A stretch of DNA of 64,000 bases from Methylobacteriaceae bacterium (GCA_020638195.1 JACKJC010000002.1:1052477-1116476); one strand, 5' to 3'. Positions 9,022 to 18,167 are shown, counted from the first letter of the stretch. Numbers and translations are program-made. The notes: generated by a model not told the origin, from the letters alone.

Positions 9022-10293
9022 TCAGTTCGGCGGACCGACGAAGATCAACGAGGCGTTGGTGCCGCCGAAGCCGAAGGAATTCGACAGGGCCGCGCGGATC
9101 TCGCGCTTGCGCGCGACATGCGGCACGAGGTCGATCGGCGTCTCGAAAGCGGGATTGTCGAGGTTGAGCGTCGGCGGCGCGATCTGGTCGCGGATCGCCA
9201 GGATCGAGAAGATCGCTTCCGCGGCGCCGGCGGCGCCGAGCAGATGGCCGATCGCCGACTTGGTCGAGGACATCGACGTCTTGGAGGCGGAATTGCCGAG
9301 CACACGCTCGACTGCCTGCAATTCGATGCCGTCTGCCATGGTCGAGGTGCCGTGGGCGTTGACGTAGTCGATATCGGCGACAGACAGGCCCGAGCGCTTC
9401 AGCGCGGCCGTCATGCAGCGATAGGCGCCGTCGCCGTCCTCGGAGGGCGCGGTAATGTGATAGGCGTCGCCGGACATGCCGTAACCGATCACTTCCGCGT
9501 AGATTTTCGCGCCGCGCGCCTGCGCATGCTCGAGCGATTCCAGCACGAGCGCACCGGCGCCCTCGCCCATGACGAAGCCGTCGCGGTCGCGATCATACGG
9601 GCGCGAGCCCTTGGAAGGAGCGTCGTTGAAGGAAGTACAGAGCGCCTTGCAGGCGGCGAAGCCCGCGATGCCGACACGGCAGATCGCCGATTCGGCGCCG
9701 CCGGCCACCATCACCTCGGCGTCGCCGAGCGCGATCAGCCGCGCCGCGTCGCCAATGGCGTGGGTGCCCGACGAACAGGCCGTGACGACCGCATGGTTGG
9801 GGCCCTTGAGGCCGTGCTCGATCGAGACGTAGCCCGAGGCGAGGTTGATCAGACGGCCAGGAATGAAAAAGGGCGAGACGCGGCGCGGGCCGCGCTCTTT
9901 CAGGAGCAGCGAGGTATCGGCGATGCCCGAGAGGCCGCCGATGCCCGAGCCGAACATCACGCCGGTCGAAATCTGTTGCTCGTAGGTCTCGGGCTTCCAG
10001 TTCGCGTCGCGCAGCGCCTCTGTGGAGGCGGCCATGGCGTAGAGAATGAAGTCGTCGACCTTGCGCTGCTCCTTGGGCTCCATCCACTGGTCGGGATTGA
10101 AGCTGCCGTTGGAGCCGTCGCCGCGCGGCACATGCGCGGCGATCTGACAGGGCAGATCGTCGATCTCGAAGCCCTGCATGCGGCCGAAGCCATTTTCGCC
10201 CGCGATCAGGCGCCGCCAGCTCGTCTCGACGCCCGCCCCCAGCGGGCTGATCAGGCCGAGGCCAGTGACAACGACCCTACGCATTGACGACAT
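9022..10293 (-). CDS. fabF: beta-ketoacyl-ACP synthase II
   Basis: Elongating condensing enzyme of type II fatty acid synthesis, joining malonyl-ACP to the acyl chain. The 423-residue product has the active-site cysteine in VTACSSGTHAIG, the two catalytic histidines in NAHGTST and GHLLGAAGA, and the C-terminal glycine-rich NSFGFGGTN loop. The start could be either of two close methionines (10293 or 10284); neither has a strong Shine-Dalgarno sequence. It follows acpP, as in most bacteria. Confidence 0.96.
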   Translation of the reverse strand: MSSMRRVVVTGLGLISPLGAGVETSWRRLIAGENGFGRMQGFEIDDLPCQIAAHVPRGDGSNGSFNPDQWMEPKEQRKVDDFILYAMAASTEALRDANWKPETYEQQISTGVMFGSGIGGLSGIADTSLLLKERGPRRVSPFFIPGRLINLASGYVSIEHGLKGPNHAVVTACSSGTHAIGDAARLIALGDAEVMVAGGAESAICRVGIAGFAACKALCTSFNDAPSKGSRPYDRDRDGFVMGEGAGALVLESLEHAQARGAKIYAEVIGYGMSGDAYHITAPSEDGDGAYRCMTAALKRSGLSVADIDYVNAHGTSTMADGIELQAVERVLGNSASKTSMSSTKSAIGHLLGAAGAAEAIFSILAIRDQIAPPTLNLDNPAFETPIDLVPHVARKREIRAALSNSFGFGGTNASLIFVGPPN

Positions 10294-10339
10294 GTGCTAA
10301 CGCCCGCTTTTGTTCTTCGAAAGGACGGAACGCCGCCGA

Positions 10340-10579
10340 TCAGGCGGTCGTGGCCTTTTCGAGGAACTTCACGGCGTCGCCGACCGTCACGATGGTCTCG
10401 GCCGCATCGTCCGGGATTTCCACGCCGAACTCTTCCTCGAAAGCCATGACGAGCTCGACCGTGTCCAGCGAGTCGGCGCCCAGGTCCTCGATGAAGTTGG
10501 CGTTGTCCACGACCTTCTCGGCCTCGACGCCGAGGTGCTCGACGACGATCTTCTTCACGCGCTCGGCGACATCGCTCAT
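10340..10579 (-). CDS. acpP: acyl carrier protein
   Basis: Carries growing acyl chains on a phosphopantetheine arm. The 79-residue acidic protein contains the modification site LGADSLDTVELVMAFE, with Ser in the DSL motif. The start was set at the ATG at 10579 (MSDVAERV), which gives the normal family length and has AAGGA upstream; the reading frame is open further upstream but without family support. It lies between fabG and fabF on the same strand. Confidence 0.97.
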   Translation of the reverse strand: MSDVAERVKKIVVEHLGVEAEKVVDNANFIEDLGADSLDTVELVMAFEEEFGVEIPDDAAETIVTVGDAVKFLEKATTA

Positions 10580-10758
10580 GTTTTCAGTCCTTGTTTCAGT
10601 GACCATCAGGAGCGCTCAGGCCCCGGATTTGTAAAGCCGCAACGGATCCCGCCCGGCAAATTCCGCGCGTCGGATAACACACTTCCCGAAGCCTCGCCAG
10701 TAGTCTGGCGGCTGAGCCGCGGCTTGTCCAACGTATCTGTCGAAAAGGCCCAAGGGCC

Positions 10759-11496
10759 TCAGATCATTGCCATTCCGCCATTGACGTGGAGCGTCTGGCC
10801 AGTGACGTATTGCGCTTCCTGGCTCGCGAGGTAGACGGTCGCCGCAGCGATATCGGCGCCCTGCCCGAGCTTGCCGGCCGGCACCTGGCCGAGAATCGCT
10901 TCCTTCTGCTTGTCGTTCAGCGCGTCCGTCATCGGGCTTTCGATGAAGCCCGGCGCGATGCAATTGACCGTAATGCCGCGCGAGGCGACTTCCGCCGCCA
11001 GCGACTTCGACATGCCGATCATGCCGGCCTTGGAAGCCGCGTAATTGCCCTGGCCGGGATTGCCGGTGACGCCGACGATCGAAGTGATAGAGACGATGCG
11101 GCCCCAGCGGCGCTTCATCATGCCCTTCACGGCGGCGCGGGCGAGACGGAAGGTCGCGGTGAGGTTGACCGCGATCACCGTGTCCCAGTCCTCGTCTTTC
11201 ATGCGCATGAACAGGCCGTCGCGGGTGAGGCCGGCGTTGTTCACGAGAATGTCGAGCTGGCCCATGGCGGCTTCGGCCGCGGGCACGAGTTTTTCGACGG
11301 CGTCCTTGTCAGAGAGATTGCAGGTGAGGACGTGCGTACGGCCGCCAAGCTCGCTGGCAAGTTTCTCCAGCGCTTCGGCTCGGGTGCCCGACAGCGCGAC
11401 GGTCGCGCCCTGCGCATGCAACCCACGCGCGATGGCCGCGCCGATGCCGCCCGAGGCGCCTGTGACGAGGGCTGTCTTGCCGGTCAGGTCGAACAT
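10759..11496 (-). CDS. fabG: 3-oxoacyl-ACP reductase
   Basis: NADPH-dependent reductase of the fatty-acid elongation cycle. The 245-residue short-chain dehydrogenase begins MFDLTGKTALVTGASGGIG, with the nucleotide-binding TGxxxGIG motif. It has the NNAG box (LVNNAGLTRDGLFMRM) and the catalytic Ser/Tyr/Lys set including YAASKAG, and it ends HVNGGMAMI. The ATG at 11496 was chosen because GAGAGGAG lies just upstream and the product then matches the family length. A palindromic repeat separates it from fabD. Confidence 0.97.
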   Translation of the reverse strand: MFDLTGKTALVTGASGGIGAAIARGLHAQGATVALSGTRAEALEKLASELGGRTHVLTCNLSDKDAVEKLVPAAEAAMGQLDILVNNAGLTRDGLFMRMKDEDWDTVIAVNLTATFRLARAAVKGMMKRRWGRIVSITSIVGVTGNPGQGNYAASKAGMIGMSKSLAAEVASRGITVNCIAPGFIESPMTDALNDKQKEAILGQVPAGKLGQGADIAAATVYLASQEAQYVTGQTLHVNGGMAMI

Positions 11497-11523
11497 GAAT
11501 TGGCTCCTCTCCAATTACCAAAG

Positions 11524-11618
11524 CCTCATCCTGAGGAGCGCCCGCAGGGCGCGTCTCGAAGGATGGCCACAATTGCCATGCTTCGAGACGCCCGCTTCGC
11601 GGGCTCCTCAGCATGAGG
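11524..11618. repeat. palindromic intergenic repeat, family A, copy 1
   Basis: An imperfect inverted repeat of about 43 bases per arm. The left arm begins CCTCATCCTGAGGAGC and runs to GTCTCGAAGGATGG. The right arm is its near reverse complement, running from CCATGCTTCGAGACG to GCTCCTCAGCATGAGG. It fills the spacer between fabD and fabG, so it should form a large hairpin in the fab transcript. A second copy of the same family follows purF. Confidence 0.85.
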
Positions 11619-11626
11619 GCGTGTGT

Positions 11627-12571
11627 TTACGACGCCTTGTATGCCTCGACATCGGCCGGCGCGCCGACGCTCATGCCGGTCGCGCCGTCGGCGAGACGCT
11701 TCAATAGGCCCGTCAGCACCTTGCCGGCGCCGAGTTCGACGAAGCGGTCGCAGCCATTGGCGGCCATGTAGCCGACGCATTCGCGCCAGCGGACCGTGCC
11801 CGTCACCTGCCTGACGAGAAGATCGCGGATTTGCTGGGGATCGCTGACAGCGTTGGCCACGACATTGGCGACCACCGGTACTTTCGGCGCGACGATGTTG
11901 GTGGAGGCGAGCGCTTCCGCCATGGCGTCGGCGGCCGGCTGCATCAACGCGCAATGGAACGGCGCGGACACGGCGAGCAGCATGGCGCGCTTGGCGCCCT
12001 TGCCCTTGGCGATCTCGATGGCCTTGTCCACCGCGGCCTTGGAGCCCGACGCCACGACCTGCCCGCCGCCGTTGTCGTTGGCGATCTGGCAGACGCCGCC
12101 GGCCTCGGCCTGCGCTTCCGCCGCGACCGCGACGCCCGTCTCGTAGTCGAGGCCGAGCAGCGCGGCCATGGCGCCCTGCCCGACCGGCACGGCGGCCTGC
12201 ATGGCCTTTCCACGCAAGCGAAGCAGACGCGCGGCGTCCGCCAGCGAAAAGGCGCCGGCGGCGGCGAGCGCGGAATATTCGCCGAGCGAGTGGCCGGCGA
12301 CGAATTTGGCGTCGCGGGCGAGATCGAGCCCGGCTTCGGCCTCCAGCACGCGGGTCGCGGCGAGGCTGACGGCCATCAGCGCGGGCTGGGCGTTGGCGGT
12401 CAGAACGAGATCGACCTCTGGGCCCTCGAACATCAGGGCCGACAGCTTTTCGCCGAGCGCGGCGTCGACCTCATCGAACACGGCGCGGGCGGCGGGGAAA
12501 CTGTCTGCGAGGGCTTTACCCATGCCCACGGCCTGCGAGCCCTGCCCCGGAAATACGAATGCCTTGGCCAC
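11627..12571 (-). CDS. fabD: malonyl-CoA:ACP transacylase
   Basis: Transfers malonyl from CoA to ACP to supply fatty acid synthesis. The 314-residue product begins with GTG (VAKAFVFPGQGSQAVGMG), carries the nucleophile motif GHSLGEYSALAAAG (Ser near residue 92), and has the oxyanion loop GQGSQ at the N-terminus. The GTG at 12571 is preferred over an upstream in-frame ATG at 12625 because GGGAGG lies five to ten bases upstream and the family starts at this point. First gene of the leftward fab run. Confidence 0.95.
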   Translation of the reverse strand: MAKAFVFPGQGSQAVGMGKALADSFPAARAVFDEVDAALGEKLSALMFEGPEVDLVLTANAQPALMAVSLAATRVLEAEAGLDLARDAKFVAGHSLGEYSALAAAGAFSLADAARLLRLRGKAMQAAVPVGQGAMAALLGLDYETGVAVAAEAQAEAGGVCQIANDNGGGQVVASGSKAAVDKAIEIAKGKGAKRAMLLAVSAPFHCALMQPAADAMAEALASTNIVAPKVPVVANVVANAVSDPQQIRDLLVRQVTGTVRWRECVGYMAANGCDRFVELGAGKVLTGLLKRLADGATGMSVGAPADVEAYKAS

Positions 12572-12689
12572 GAACGCCTCCCTGAGTTTGGCGGCGTGAG
12601 TGGCGCAGGGGCGGAAACGAGTCAAGTCGGAGGCGCAAGCCCCGGCGCCACGATCGGGTCGCGTTTCGGCGGCTTGCGCAAGCGCGCGC

Positions 12690-14759
12690 CTATTTGACCA
12701 GACGCAGCCCGCTTCCCGAGGCGGACGCGCCGATCGCCGTAAAGACGGCCGTGAGAGAGGTCGCGTCAGTCGCGGTATAGGCGTAGTTGGTCTGGCTGGC
12801 GCACTGGCCGAGCAAGGTCTGCGCCGCCGCCTGCTGCGTCGTCGTCAGATATCCGGCGTGATTGAACATGACCGTGTAGATTTTCACGCCGGCCGCCTTG
12901 GCGTTGGCGCAAGCGGCCAGCAGCCGATTGTCCATCAGCTTGTTGAAGTCGCCATAGCCGTTCAGCTTGTTGGCGTTCCAGAGCCGCTGATCGCCGAGAT
13001 AGCCATAGGCGGAATAGTCGGAAATGTTGCGGGTGATGATGGAGGCCGCATTGTTGCCGTTGTCGATCAGCTCGTTGACGCCATCCGTCATCAGCACGAT
13101 GACCTTCTGGACGCCGGTCGTGCCGTAGGCCGCGCCATCATTGTAGGGCGCGTTGGGCGACAAGGTGCGCCAGGCCCACATCAGGCCTTCCGAAATGATC
13201 GTGCCGCCGCTCTGCCAGTACGACAGATTGTCGATCTTGGTGGTGACCGTGGACTTGTTGTTGGTGAGCCGCAGGACCGGGTCGGGACAGCCGGCGTTCG
13301 GACCATAGGTGTAGCCGGCGGCATCCGGCGTCTCACGAATGATCGCCGCCTTGGTCGCGCCGTCGTATTTCAGGAGCCAGCTTCCCGCGCCCCATTCGGC
13401 CACAGGCAAAGGCTCCCATCCCCAGGAGGCCGGAAGCTGCCCGTCCGCGAGATAATTGTTGTGGAAGCCCTGCGTCGCCGCCGAATAGGGCCCCGGCGCG
13501 ACGGCCGCGTAATTATTGTAGGGCGAATAGTCTCCCTCGTCCGGCCAGAAGTAAGGCACGAACAGCGACAGCGGGTTCGAACTGGTTGGAGGCGTATCCG
13601 TCACGTCATAGTCGACGGTCGCCGGAAAGCTCCAGCCGTTGTTGGTGTTGAGCCAGGTCTGCTCGACTTTCGATATGCGGGCTTCGACGCAGCCTTTCCA
13701 CGCGACCGGATTGCCGTTCTGATCACGCGTCCGCTTGAAGAGTTCGTACTGGCTGACGATCGTCGGCTGCTTGAACCAGTCACAGGCGCCGTTGTTCGGA
13801 AAGTTGGCGTCCAGCGCGTAGAAGCCCATCGGCAATTGATAGGTCCTGCCGGTGGCCGGCGACGTCCAGGATTGCATCGTGAGCGGCGCGACCGTGTTTG
13901 CCGTGACGTCTGCGGCATAGGCTGGCGTTACGCCGAACAACTCCTGAGCCATACGGCGGATCGGGGCTAGAATATCCAGAATGTCGCGCGCATCGCCGGT
14001 GCCGCCGGAACCGGCGCCGCCGCTCGAACCGCCGCCGCTGGACCCTCCCCAGTTCGGCGTGCATCCGGCGCCCTGGGTCACTTGCCAGTCGCGATACCAT
14101 ATGCCGTTGAACGGGTTGACCGCGGTCGTATCGACATAGTTGGCGACGCTCGCCGCGTCGGTCAGGCCCGGGTTCACAACCGCTACATAGGGAACGACGC
14201 TCACGCGCGCCGCGCCGCCGCCCGCGCCCATGACCGCGTCGACCAACGATTTCGCGGCGGCCTTCAGGTCGCCCATGTTGTTGGACATCGATCCGGTATT
14301 GTCGAGCGCGAGCGCGAGCTCCAGCGGCCTGGCCGCCGAGACGCCGCTCGTCGTCGCGCGGGACGTGACCGAGAAATTCAACCGGTCCAGTCCGATGAGC
14401 TTCTGGACCACGCTCGGCGCGTAGCCGGTGATCTTGACCTCATAAAGCCCAGTGGAGACGTCAGTCTCGACAGTCTGTAGCCCGAGAACGCTCGCGCGCG
14501 CGCCGAAGATGGCGTTCACGGCGCCCGCCGCGATCGCCTGGCGCTCGCTTTGCGACAGGTTCGCCTTGGACGCGGCCGCCAGAACCGCCGTGTCGGCGGC
14601 GGCCTGCGCCGCCACCTTGACGCTGTTCAGGCGGTTGAACTCGATCGCGCCGCCGACAGCGGCAAGTACAGGAATGATCGCAATGGACGCGAGCACGGCG
14701 ACGGAACCGTCGTCTCGCCGAATAAATCTCTGAGTGGCCTTCGAAATTCGCTTCTTCAT
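12690..14759 (-). CDS. TadG-like pilus-assembly protein with von Willebrand factor A domain
   Basis: A 689-residue protein beginning with a basic segment, RRDDGSVAVLASIAIIPV, and one membrane helix (about 18-42). This is the TadE/TadG-type N-terminus seen in Flp pilus-associated proteins. Near residues 150-165 is a metal-binding (MIDAS) motif, DNTGSMSNN. A long Ser/Gly-rich insert (about 235-260) follows, and later vWA parts include VIVLMTDGVNELID. The C-terminal segment CASQTNYAYTATDATSLTAVF closes the vWA fold. Probably anchored in the inner membrane with the bulk outside. No other tad genes are nearby. A second, shorter relative lies at 17004-18167. Confidence 0.8.
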   Translation of the reverse strand: MKKRISKATQRFIRRDDGSVAVLASIAIIPVLAAVGGAIEFNRLNSVKVAAQAAADTAVLAAASKANLSQSERQAIAAGAVNAIFGARASVLGLQTVETDVSTGLYEVKITGYAPSVVQKLIGLDRLNFSVTSRATTSGVSAARPLELALALDNTGSMSNNMGDLKAAAKSLVDAVMGAGGGAARVSVVPYVAVVNPGLTDAASVANYVDTTAVNPFNGIWYRDWQVTQGAGCTPNWGGSSGGGSSGGAGSGGTGDARDILDILAPIRRMAQELFGVTPAYAADVTANTVAPLTMQSWTSPATGRTYQLPMGFYALDANFPNNGACDWFKQPTIVSQYELFKRTRDQNGNPVAWKGCVEARISKVEQTWLNTNNGWSFPATVDYDVTDTPPTSSNPLSLFVPYFWPDEGDYSPYNNYAAVAPGPYSAATQGFHNNYLADGQLPASWGWEPLPVAEWGAGSWLLKYDGATKAAIIRETPDAAGYTYGPNAGCPDPVLRLTNNKSTVTTKIDNLSYWQSGGTIISEGLMWAWRTLSPNAPYNDGAAYGTTGVQKVIVLMTDGVNELIDNGNNAASIITRNISDYSAYGYLGDQRLWNANKLNGYGDFNKLMDNRLLAACANAKAAGVKIYTVMFNHAGYLTTTQQAAAQTLLGQCASQTNYAYTATDATSLTAVFTAIGASASGSGLRLVK

Positions 14760-14946
14760 CCCTGCGATCCCAGCGATATCCTGAAAGGTCGACCTGGCCG
14801 GACGATCCTGCAGACGCTAGCAAGCGAACCTCTATATCGCGTGAAGCAGCATAGTTATCAGTCGCTTATCTCTTGGGAACATCAAACCGGAAACTGCTGG
14901 CGGAGCACGCGATTGACTTGTCGGCTGCCCGCTCCGAGATTGCGCC

Positions 14947-15270
14947 ATGCCATTTATTTGCGACATCCCCGCCAAGCCCACCCAGCTCCAGGACGACGAC
15001 GTCCTCCGGATCACCCGCTGGGATTTCGAGCCCGGCGCCGTCACCGGCATGCACCGGCACGGCTGGCCTTATTTCGTGGTCATGTTGACGGACGGCAATC
15101 TGCGCGCGGAGGTCGACGGCGTCGTGCAGGACAGGCCGATGACGGCGGGCACGACCTACTCACGACCGGCGGGCGTTGAGCACGACATCCAGAATGGCTC
15201 GGATCATCCCATCGCCTTCGTCGAGATCGAGGTGAAGCGGCCGGACCTGCTGGTGATGGACAAGGCATAG
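14947..15270 (+). CDS. small cupin-domain protein
   Basis: A 107-residue single-domain cupin. The first metal-binding motif is FEPGAVTGMHRHGWPYFVVML (His residues near 41 and 43). The second conserved block is TYSRPAGVEHDIQNGSDHP (His near 79). Such small cupins can be metal-dependent dioxygenases, isomerases or storage-type proteins; the substrate cannot be inferred. It stands alone between the divergent TadG-like gene and a Cys-cluster protein. Confidence 0.75.
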   Translation: MPFICDIPAKPTQLQDDDVLRITRWDFEPGAVTGMHRHGWPYFVVMLTDGNLRAEVDGVVQDRPMTAGTTYSRPAGVEHDIQNGSDHPIAFVEIEVKRPDLLVMDKA

Positions 15271-15359
15271 AGCCCAACGCCCGCGCTTGAATGTGACAGA
15301 CCGAAGCCCACAATGGCCGCGACGATTCGTTTCAATCAGCGGCGGGCTTCTCGCGTTCC

Positions 15360-15773
15360 ATGGCCATTCCCGGAAAATCCTGCGGCCCGTGCACGATGTG
15401 CTGTTCCGCGCTCGAGATCGATCATTTCAAGAAGCCGATGGGCGTGACCTGCCAGTTCTGCGTGAAGGGCGGCGGCTGCAATACCTATGCGACGCGCCCG
15501 CAGGTTTGCCGCGACTTCGAATGCGACTGGATGATGGAGCGCGACCTGCCCGCCACGCTGCGCCCCGACAAGGTCGGCACGATCCTGATGGAAGATCCCG
15601 ACAACGAGGATTACCAGGCGGTCTGCGAGCCGACGAAGCCGATGGCCTGGCGCCATCCGCTGGTGTTCAAGCATCTCGTGGCGCAGGCGAAGGCCGGGCG
15701 CACCGTCATCGCCAAATCGGGCTTGCGCGCCTGGCGCATCTATCCGGACGGACATTTCTCCGAATGGTCGTGA
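15360..15773 (+). CDS. YkgJ-like cysteine-cluster protein
   Basis: A 137-residue cytosolic protein with a dense N-terminal set of cysteines: CGPCTMCC, CQFC, GGGCNTY and CRDFECDW, all within the first 60 residues. The pattern resembles the YkgJ family of zinc or iron-sulfur binding proteins, whose function is not established. It begins at the ATG at 15360 and is followed 13 bases later by a NUDIX hydrolase, so the two may be co-transcribed. Confidence 0.6.
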   Translation: MAIPGKSCGPCTMCCSALEIDHFKKPMGVTCQFCVKGGGCNTYATRPQVCRDFECDWMMERDLPATLRPDKVGTILMEDPDNEDYQAVCEPTKPMAWRHPLVFKHLVAQAKAGRTVIAKSGLRAWRIYPDGHFSEWS

Positions 15774-15786
15774 AGTTTTCGGCGGC

Positions 15787-16347
15787 ATGAGCAAGCTGCC
15801 CGAGCCCTGGCGCGTGACGGCTTCGCGCACGATCATCAAGGACAAGTGGATCGACCTGCGCGCCGACGATTGTCTGCGCGCGGACGGGCTCGAGATCAAG
15901 CCGTACTACGTTCTCGACTATCCCGACTGGGTGCAGGTGATCGCGATCGACGCCGACGAGAATCTCGTCGTCATCCGCCAGTACCGGCACGGCGCCGGGA
16001 GGTTGACGCTCGAAATTCCGTCGGGCTGCATCGACGCCTCCGACGCCGATCCGATCGCCGCGGCGGCGCGAGAACTGCGGGAGGAAACGGGTTACGCTGC
16101 GGAGCGCCTCACGCATGTCGGGACGATTTGCAACAATCCGGCGAACCAGACCAACAATATTTTCATCGTGCTCGCGGAGGGCGCGCGGCGCGTGGCCGAG
16201 CAATCGCTCGACGAGAGCGAGGAAATAGCCGTGGAGCTGATGCCGGTGGCGCAGGCGCGCGAGATCGCGCTCACCGGCGGCTTCGATCATTCCGCGCAGA
16301 TCGCGTCGCTGCTGATCGCGCTGGAGAAGCGCGAGGCGCGACTCTAG
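15787..16347 (+). CDS. NUDIX hydrolase, ADP-ribose pyrophosphatase-like
   Basis: A 186-residue hydrolase of nucleoside diphosphates linked to another moiety. The NUDIX box is visible as a Gly-rich entry followed by AAARELREETGYAAERLTHVG (about residues 95-115), preceded by the sheet YRHGAGRLTLEIPSGCID typical of ADP-ribose/GDP-sugar pyrophosphatases. The substrate is not fixed by sequence. Its stop codon directly abuts the stop of the convergent nifZ-like gene. Confidence 0.85.
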   Translation: MSKLPEPWRVTASRTIIKDKWIDLRADDCLRADGLEIKPYYVLDYPDWVQVIAIDADENLVVIRQYRHGAGRLTLEIPSGCIDASDADPIAAAARELREETGYAAERLTHVGTICNNPANQTNNIFIVLAEGARRVAEQSLDESEEIAVELMPVAQAREIALTGGFDHSAQIASLLIALEKREARL

Positions 16348-16575
16348 TTACGCCGGCGCCAGTTCGTTCTCGAAACAGCCGATCGCCCGCTCGCCGAATT
16401 CGACGAGATAGACGATCGCGCTCGTCTCTTCCTGATGGCCGATCTTGATGATCTCGCCGAGCGCGCCTTCGGCCGCCAGCAGCGCCTCGGGCGCGACATC
16501 GGGGTAGGTTCCGTCGTTGACGAGATCGGCCCTCGCGCGCACCTGCTGGTTCAGCGCATATTTCGGTTCGCCCAT
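16348..16575 (-). CDS. NifZ-domain protein
   Basis: A 75-residue protein matching the NifZ domain pattern: an N-terminal basic strand (YALNQQVRARADLVNDGTYP), a glycine turn before EIIKIGHQ, a strand around IVYLVEFGE, and the C-terminal signature AIGCFENELAPA. NifZ assists P-cluster maturation of nitrogenase MoFe protein. It lies ten bases downstream of an IscA-like gene on the same strand, with a very strong ribosome-binding site (GAGGAGG). No other nif gene is in the window, so a nitrogenase role is an inference from family. Confidence 0.7.
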   Translation of the reverse strand: MGEPKYALNQQVRARADLVNDGTYPDVAPEALLAAEGALGEIIKIGHQEETSAIVYLVEFGERAIGCFENELAPA

Positions 16576-16585
16576 GGCGGCCTCC

Positions 16586-16894
16586 TCAATGCGTCGTGCA
16601 GCAGGTCGCTTTGGGGTCGTGGAAGACGAGCTTCGTCTCGGCGACGCTGTCGATGAAATCGATGGTCACGCCGTCCAGCAATATGCGGCTCTCGGCCGGC
16701 ACGAACAGGCGAAAGCCGTTGCGCTGGATCACGCCGTCGCCCGCTTCAGGCTCGACGCGCACGCTCATGTCCGCATTGAGGCCCGAACAACCGCCGGGGC
16801 TGACGGCGAGGCGGAAGCCCGCGCCCGGCCCGCCATCCGTCATCACCATCATGCGCATGAAACGTTCGGCCTTCGGCGTGATCTCGAAGCTCAT
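16586..16894 (-). CDS. IscA/HesB-like iron-sulfur assembly protein (nif-type)
   Basis: A 102-residue A-type carrier protein. The core motif AVSPGGCSGLNADM contains the first conserved Cys. The usual C-terminal CxCG pair is replaced by TCCTTH, with two adjacent cysteines. HesB/IscA proteins carry or store Fe-S clusters for delivery to apoproteins. Co-directional with and ten bases from the NifZ-domain gene, a pairing seen in nif regions. The altered C-terminal cysteine pattern suggests a nif-linked subgroup and not the general IscA. Confidence 0.75.
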   Translation of the reverse strand: MSFEITPKAERFMRMMVMTDGGPGAGFRLAVSPGGCSGLNADMSVRVEPEAGDGVIQRNGFRLFVPAESRILLDGVTIDFIDSVAETKLVFHDPKATCCTTH

Positions 16895-17003
16895 CTGTCT
16901 CTCCGTGCGCGGGATGTCGCAAAGCCGACGCGTGTGTCGGATGAGCGCCCCGTCGGAAAGGGGTTCGCAATCGATATGCCAGACCGTCCGGATCGTTCGG
17001 CTG

Positions 17004-18167
17004 TTATCGCACTAGCCGGAGACGCGCCTGGATCGCATCGAAGATGCGGTTGAAGGCGAGGTCGATGTCGGCTTGATCGGTCGCGGCGAAATAATAGCCG
17101 GTCGAGGCGCAGGCCATCAGCGCGGGCTCGAGCTGATTCTGGATCGGCATGACCGTCTGCCGATAGGCGGATTCCGTCGGCATGGGAATGTATCTGGTGT
17201 TGAGCACCATCACCGTGACGCCCTGCCCTTTCAGCGTGTCGCACAGGCGCGCGTCGAATGGATGGAAGCCGCCGACGCGATCTCGGCGGCCCTGCACGCC
17301 ATCGGTGACGATGATCGCGAACTTCTTCGGCGTCGAATAGCCGTCGCCTTGCGAGCCGACATCGCCGTTGAAGAGCGGCATGGCGCCCGAGAACGAGGTG
17401 TTGCCGCCAAGGCGATAGTTCTGGATGAACGTCCGAGCGGAGGCCAGATCGGTCGTCAGAGGCACTGCGCGCACGGGATTGTCGTCGAACGTGTCGATGG
17501 CGACGCGATACTGGTCGCGCGGTCCCTGGGTCGCGGCGATGCGGCCGATCATGGTCCCGACCGCGTTCTTGAGCACGTCGAGACGCGTGAGAATGCCGAG
17601 GTTCTGGGCGACCTGCAAATTGCTGATCCTCTGGCCGCCCTCGGGATCGTGGCAGGCGAAGGCGCAACCGACGGCGGCGCGCAGCTGGTCGCGGCCGGAC
17701 GGCGTCGCGGCGAGCCCCATGGATGCGGAGGCGTCGAGCAGGAAATTCACGTCCATCTTGCGGCCGGTCTGTTTCGGGACAGCAGCCGTGGTCGTGGTGG
17801 CGATCCGCGTCACGCCGAAGAGCCCGCCGAAATTCGTCGCCGTCTCGGCGTTCACGGTCACGAATATGTTGTTGTTCACAGTGCGCAGCGACACGCTGGA
17901 TATGCGCACGCCCGAACCCGACGGAAACGCCGCCGCGATAGCGTCTTGGGCCTTGCTTTGAAGAACGGAGTCCGATGCGCCCGATACATCGAGCCCGGCG
18001 GCGAGAACGGCCGCGTCGACCTGCGATTGCAGCTTGACCTTGGATGATGTGACCCGGGCGTAATCCGTCGCAACGCCGACCGCCATCACGGCCGGAAGCA
18101 GGAAGACGGAAAACAGAACTGCTACAGAACCGGAGCGATCCGTACCAAAACGAGACAGGTTGAACAT
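17004..18167 (-). CDS. second TadG-like protein with von Willebrand factor A domain
   Basis: A 387-residue protein. The N-terminus (about 5-30) reads FGTDRSGSVAVLFSVFLLP, a TadE/TadG-like membrane anchor. The vWA domain has the MIDAS motif LLDASASMG (about residues 145-153), a threonine in GGNTSFSGAMPLF, and IIVTDGVQGRRD. It ends shortly after a conserved segment CASTGYYFAATDQADIDLAF, close to the end segment of the longer relative at 12690-14759. The start at 18167 has GGAGG upstream; an in-frame ATG at 18209 is less likely. Probable extracytoplasmic, possibly surface-appendage function. Confidence 0.8.
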   Translation of the reverse strand: MFNLSRFGTDRSGSVAVLFSVFLLPAVMAVGVATDYARVTSSKVKLQSQVDAAVLAAGLDVSGASDSVLQSKAQDAIAAAFPSGSGVRISSVSLRTVNNNIFVTVNAETATNFGGLFGVTRIATTTTAAVPKQTGRKMDVNFLLDASASMGLAATPSGRDQLRAAVGCAFACHDPEGGQRISNLQVAQNLGILTRLDVLKNAVGTMIGRIAATQGPRDQYRVAIDTFDDNPVRAVPLTTDLASARTFIQNYRLGGNTSFSGAMPLFNGDVGSQGDGYSTPKKFAIIVTDGVQGRRDRVGGFHPFDARLCDTLKGQGVTVMVLNTRYIPMPTESAYRQTVMPIQNQLEPALMACASTGYYFAATDQADIDLAFNRIFDAIQARLRLVR

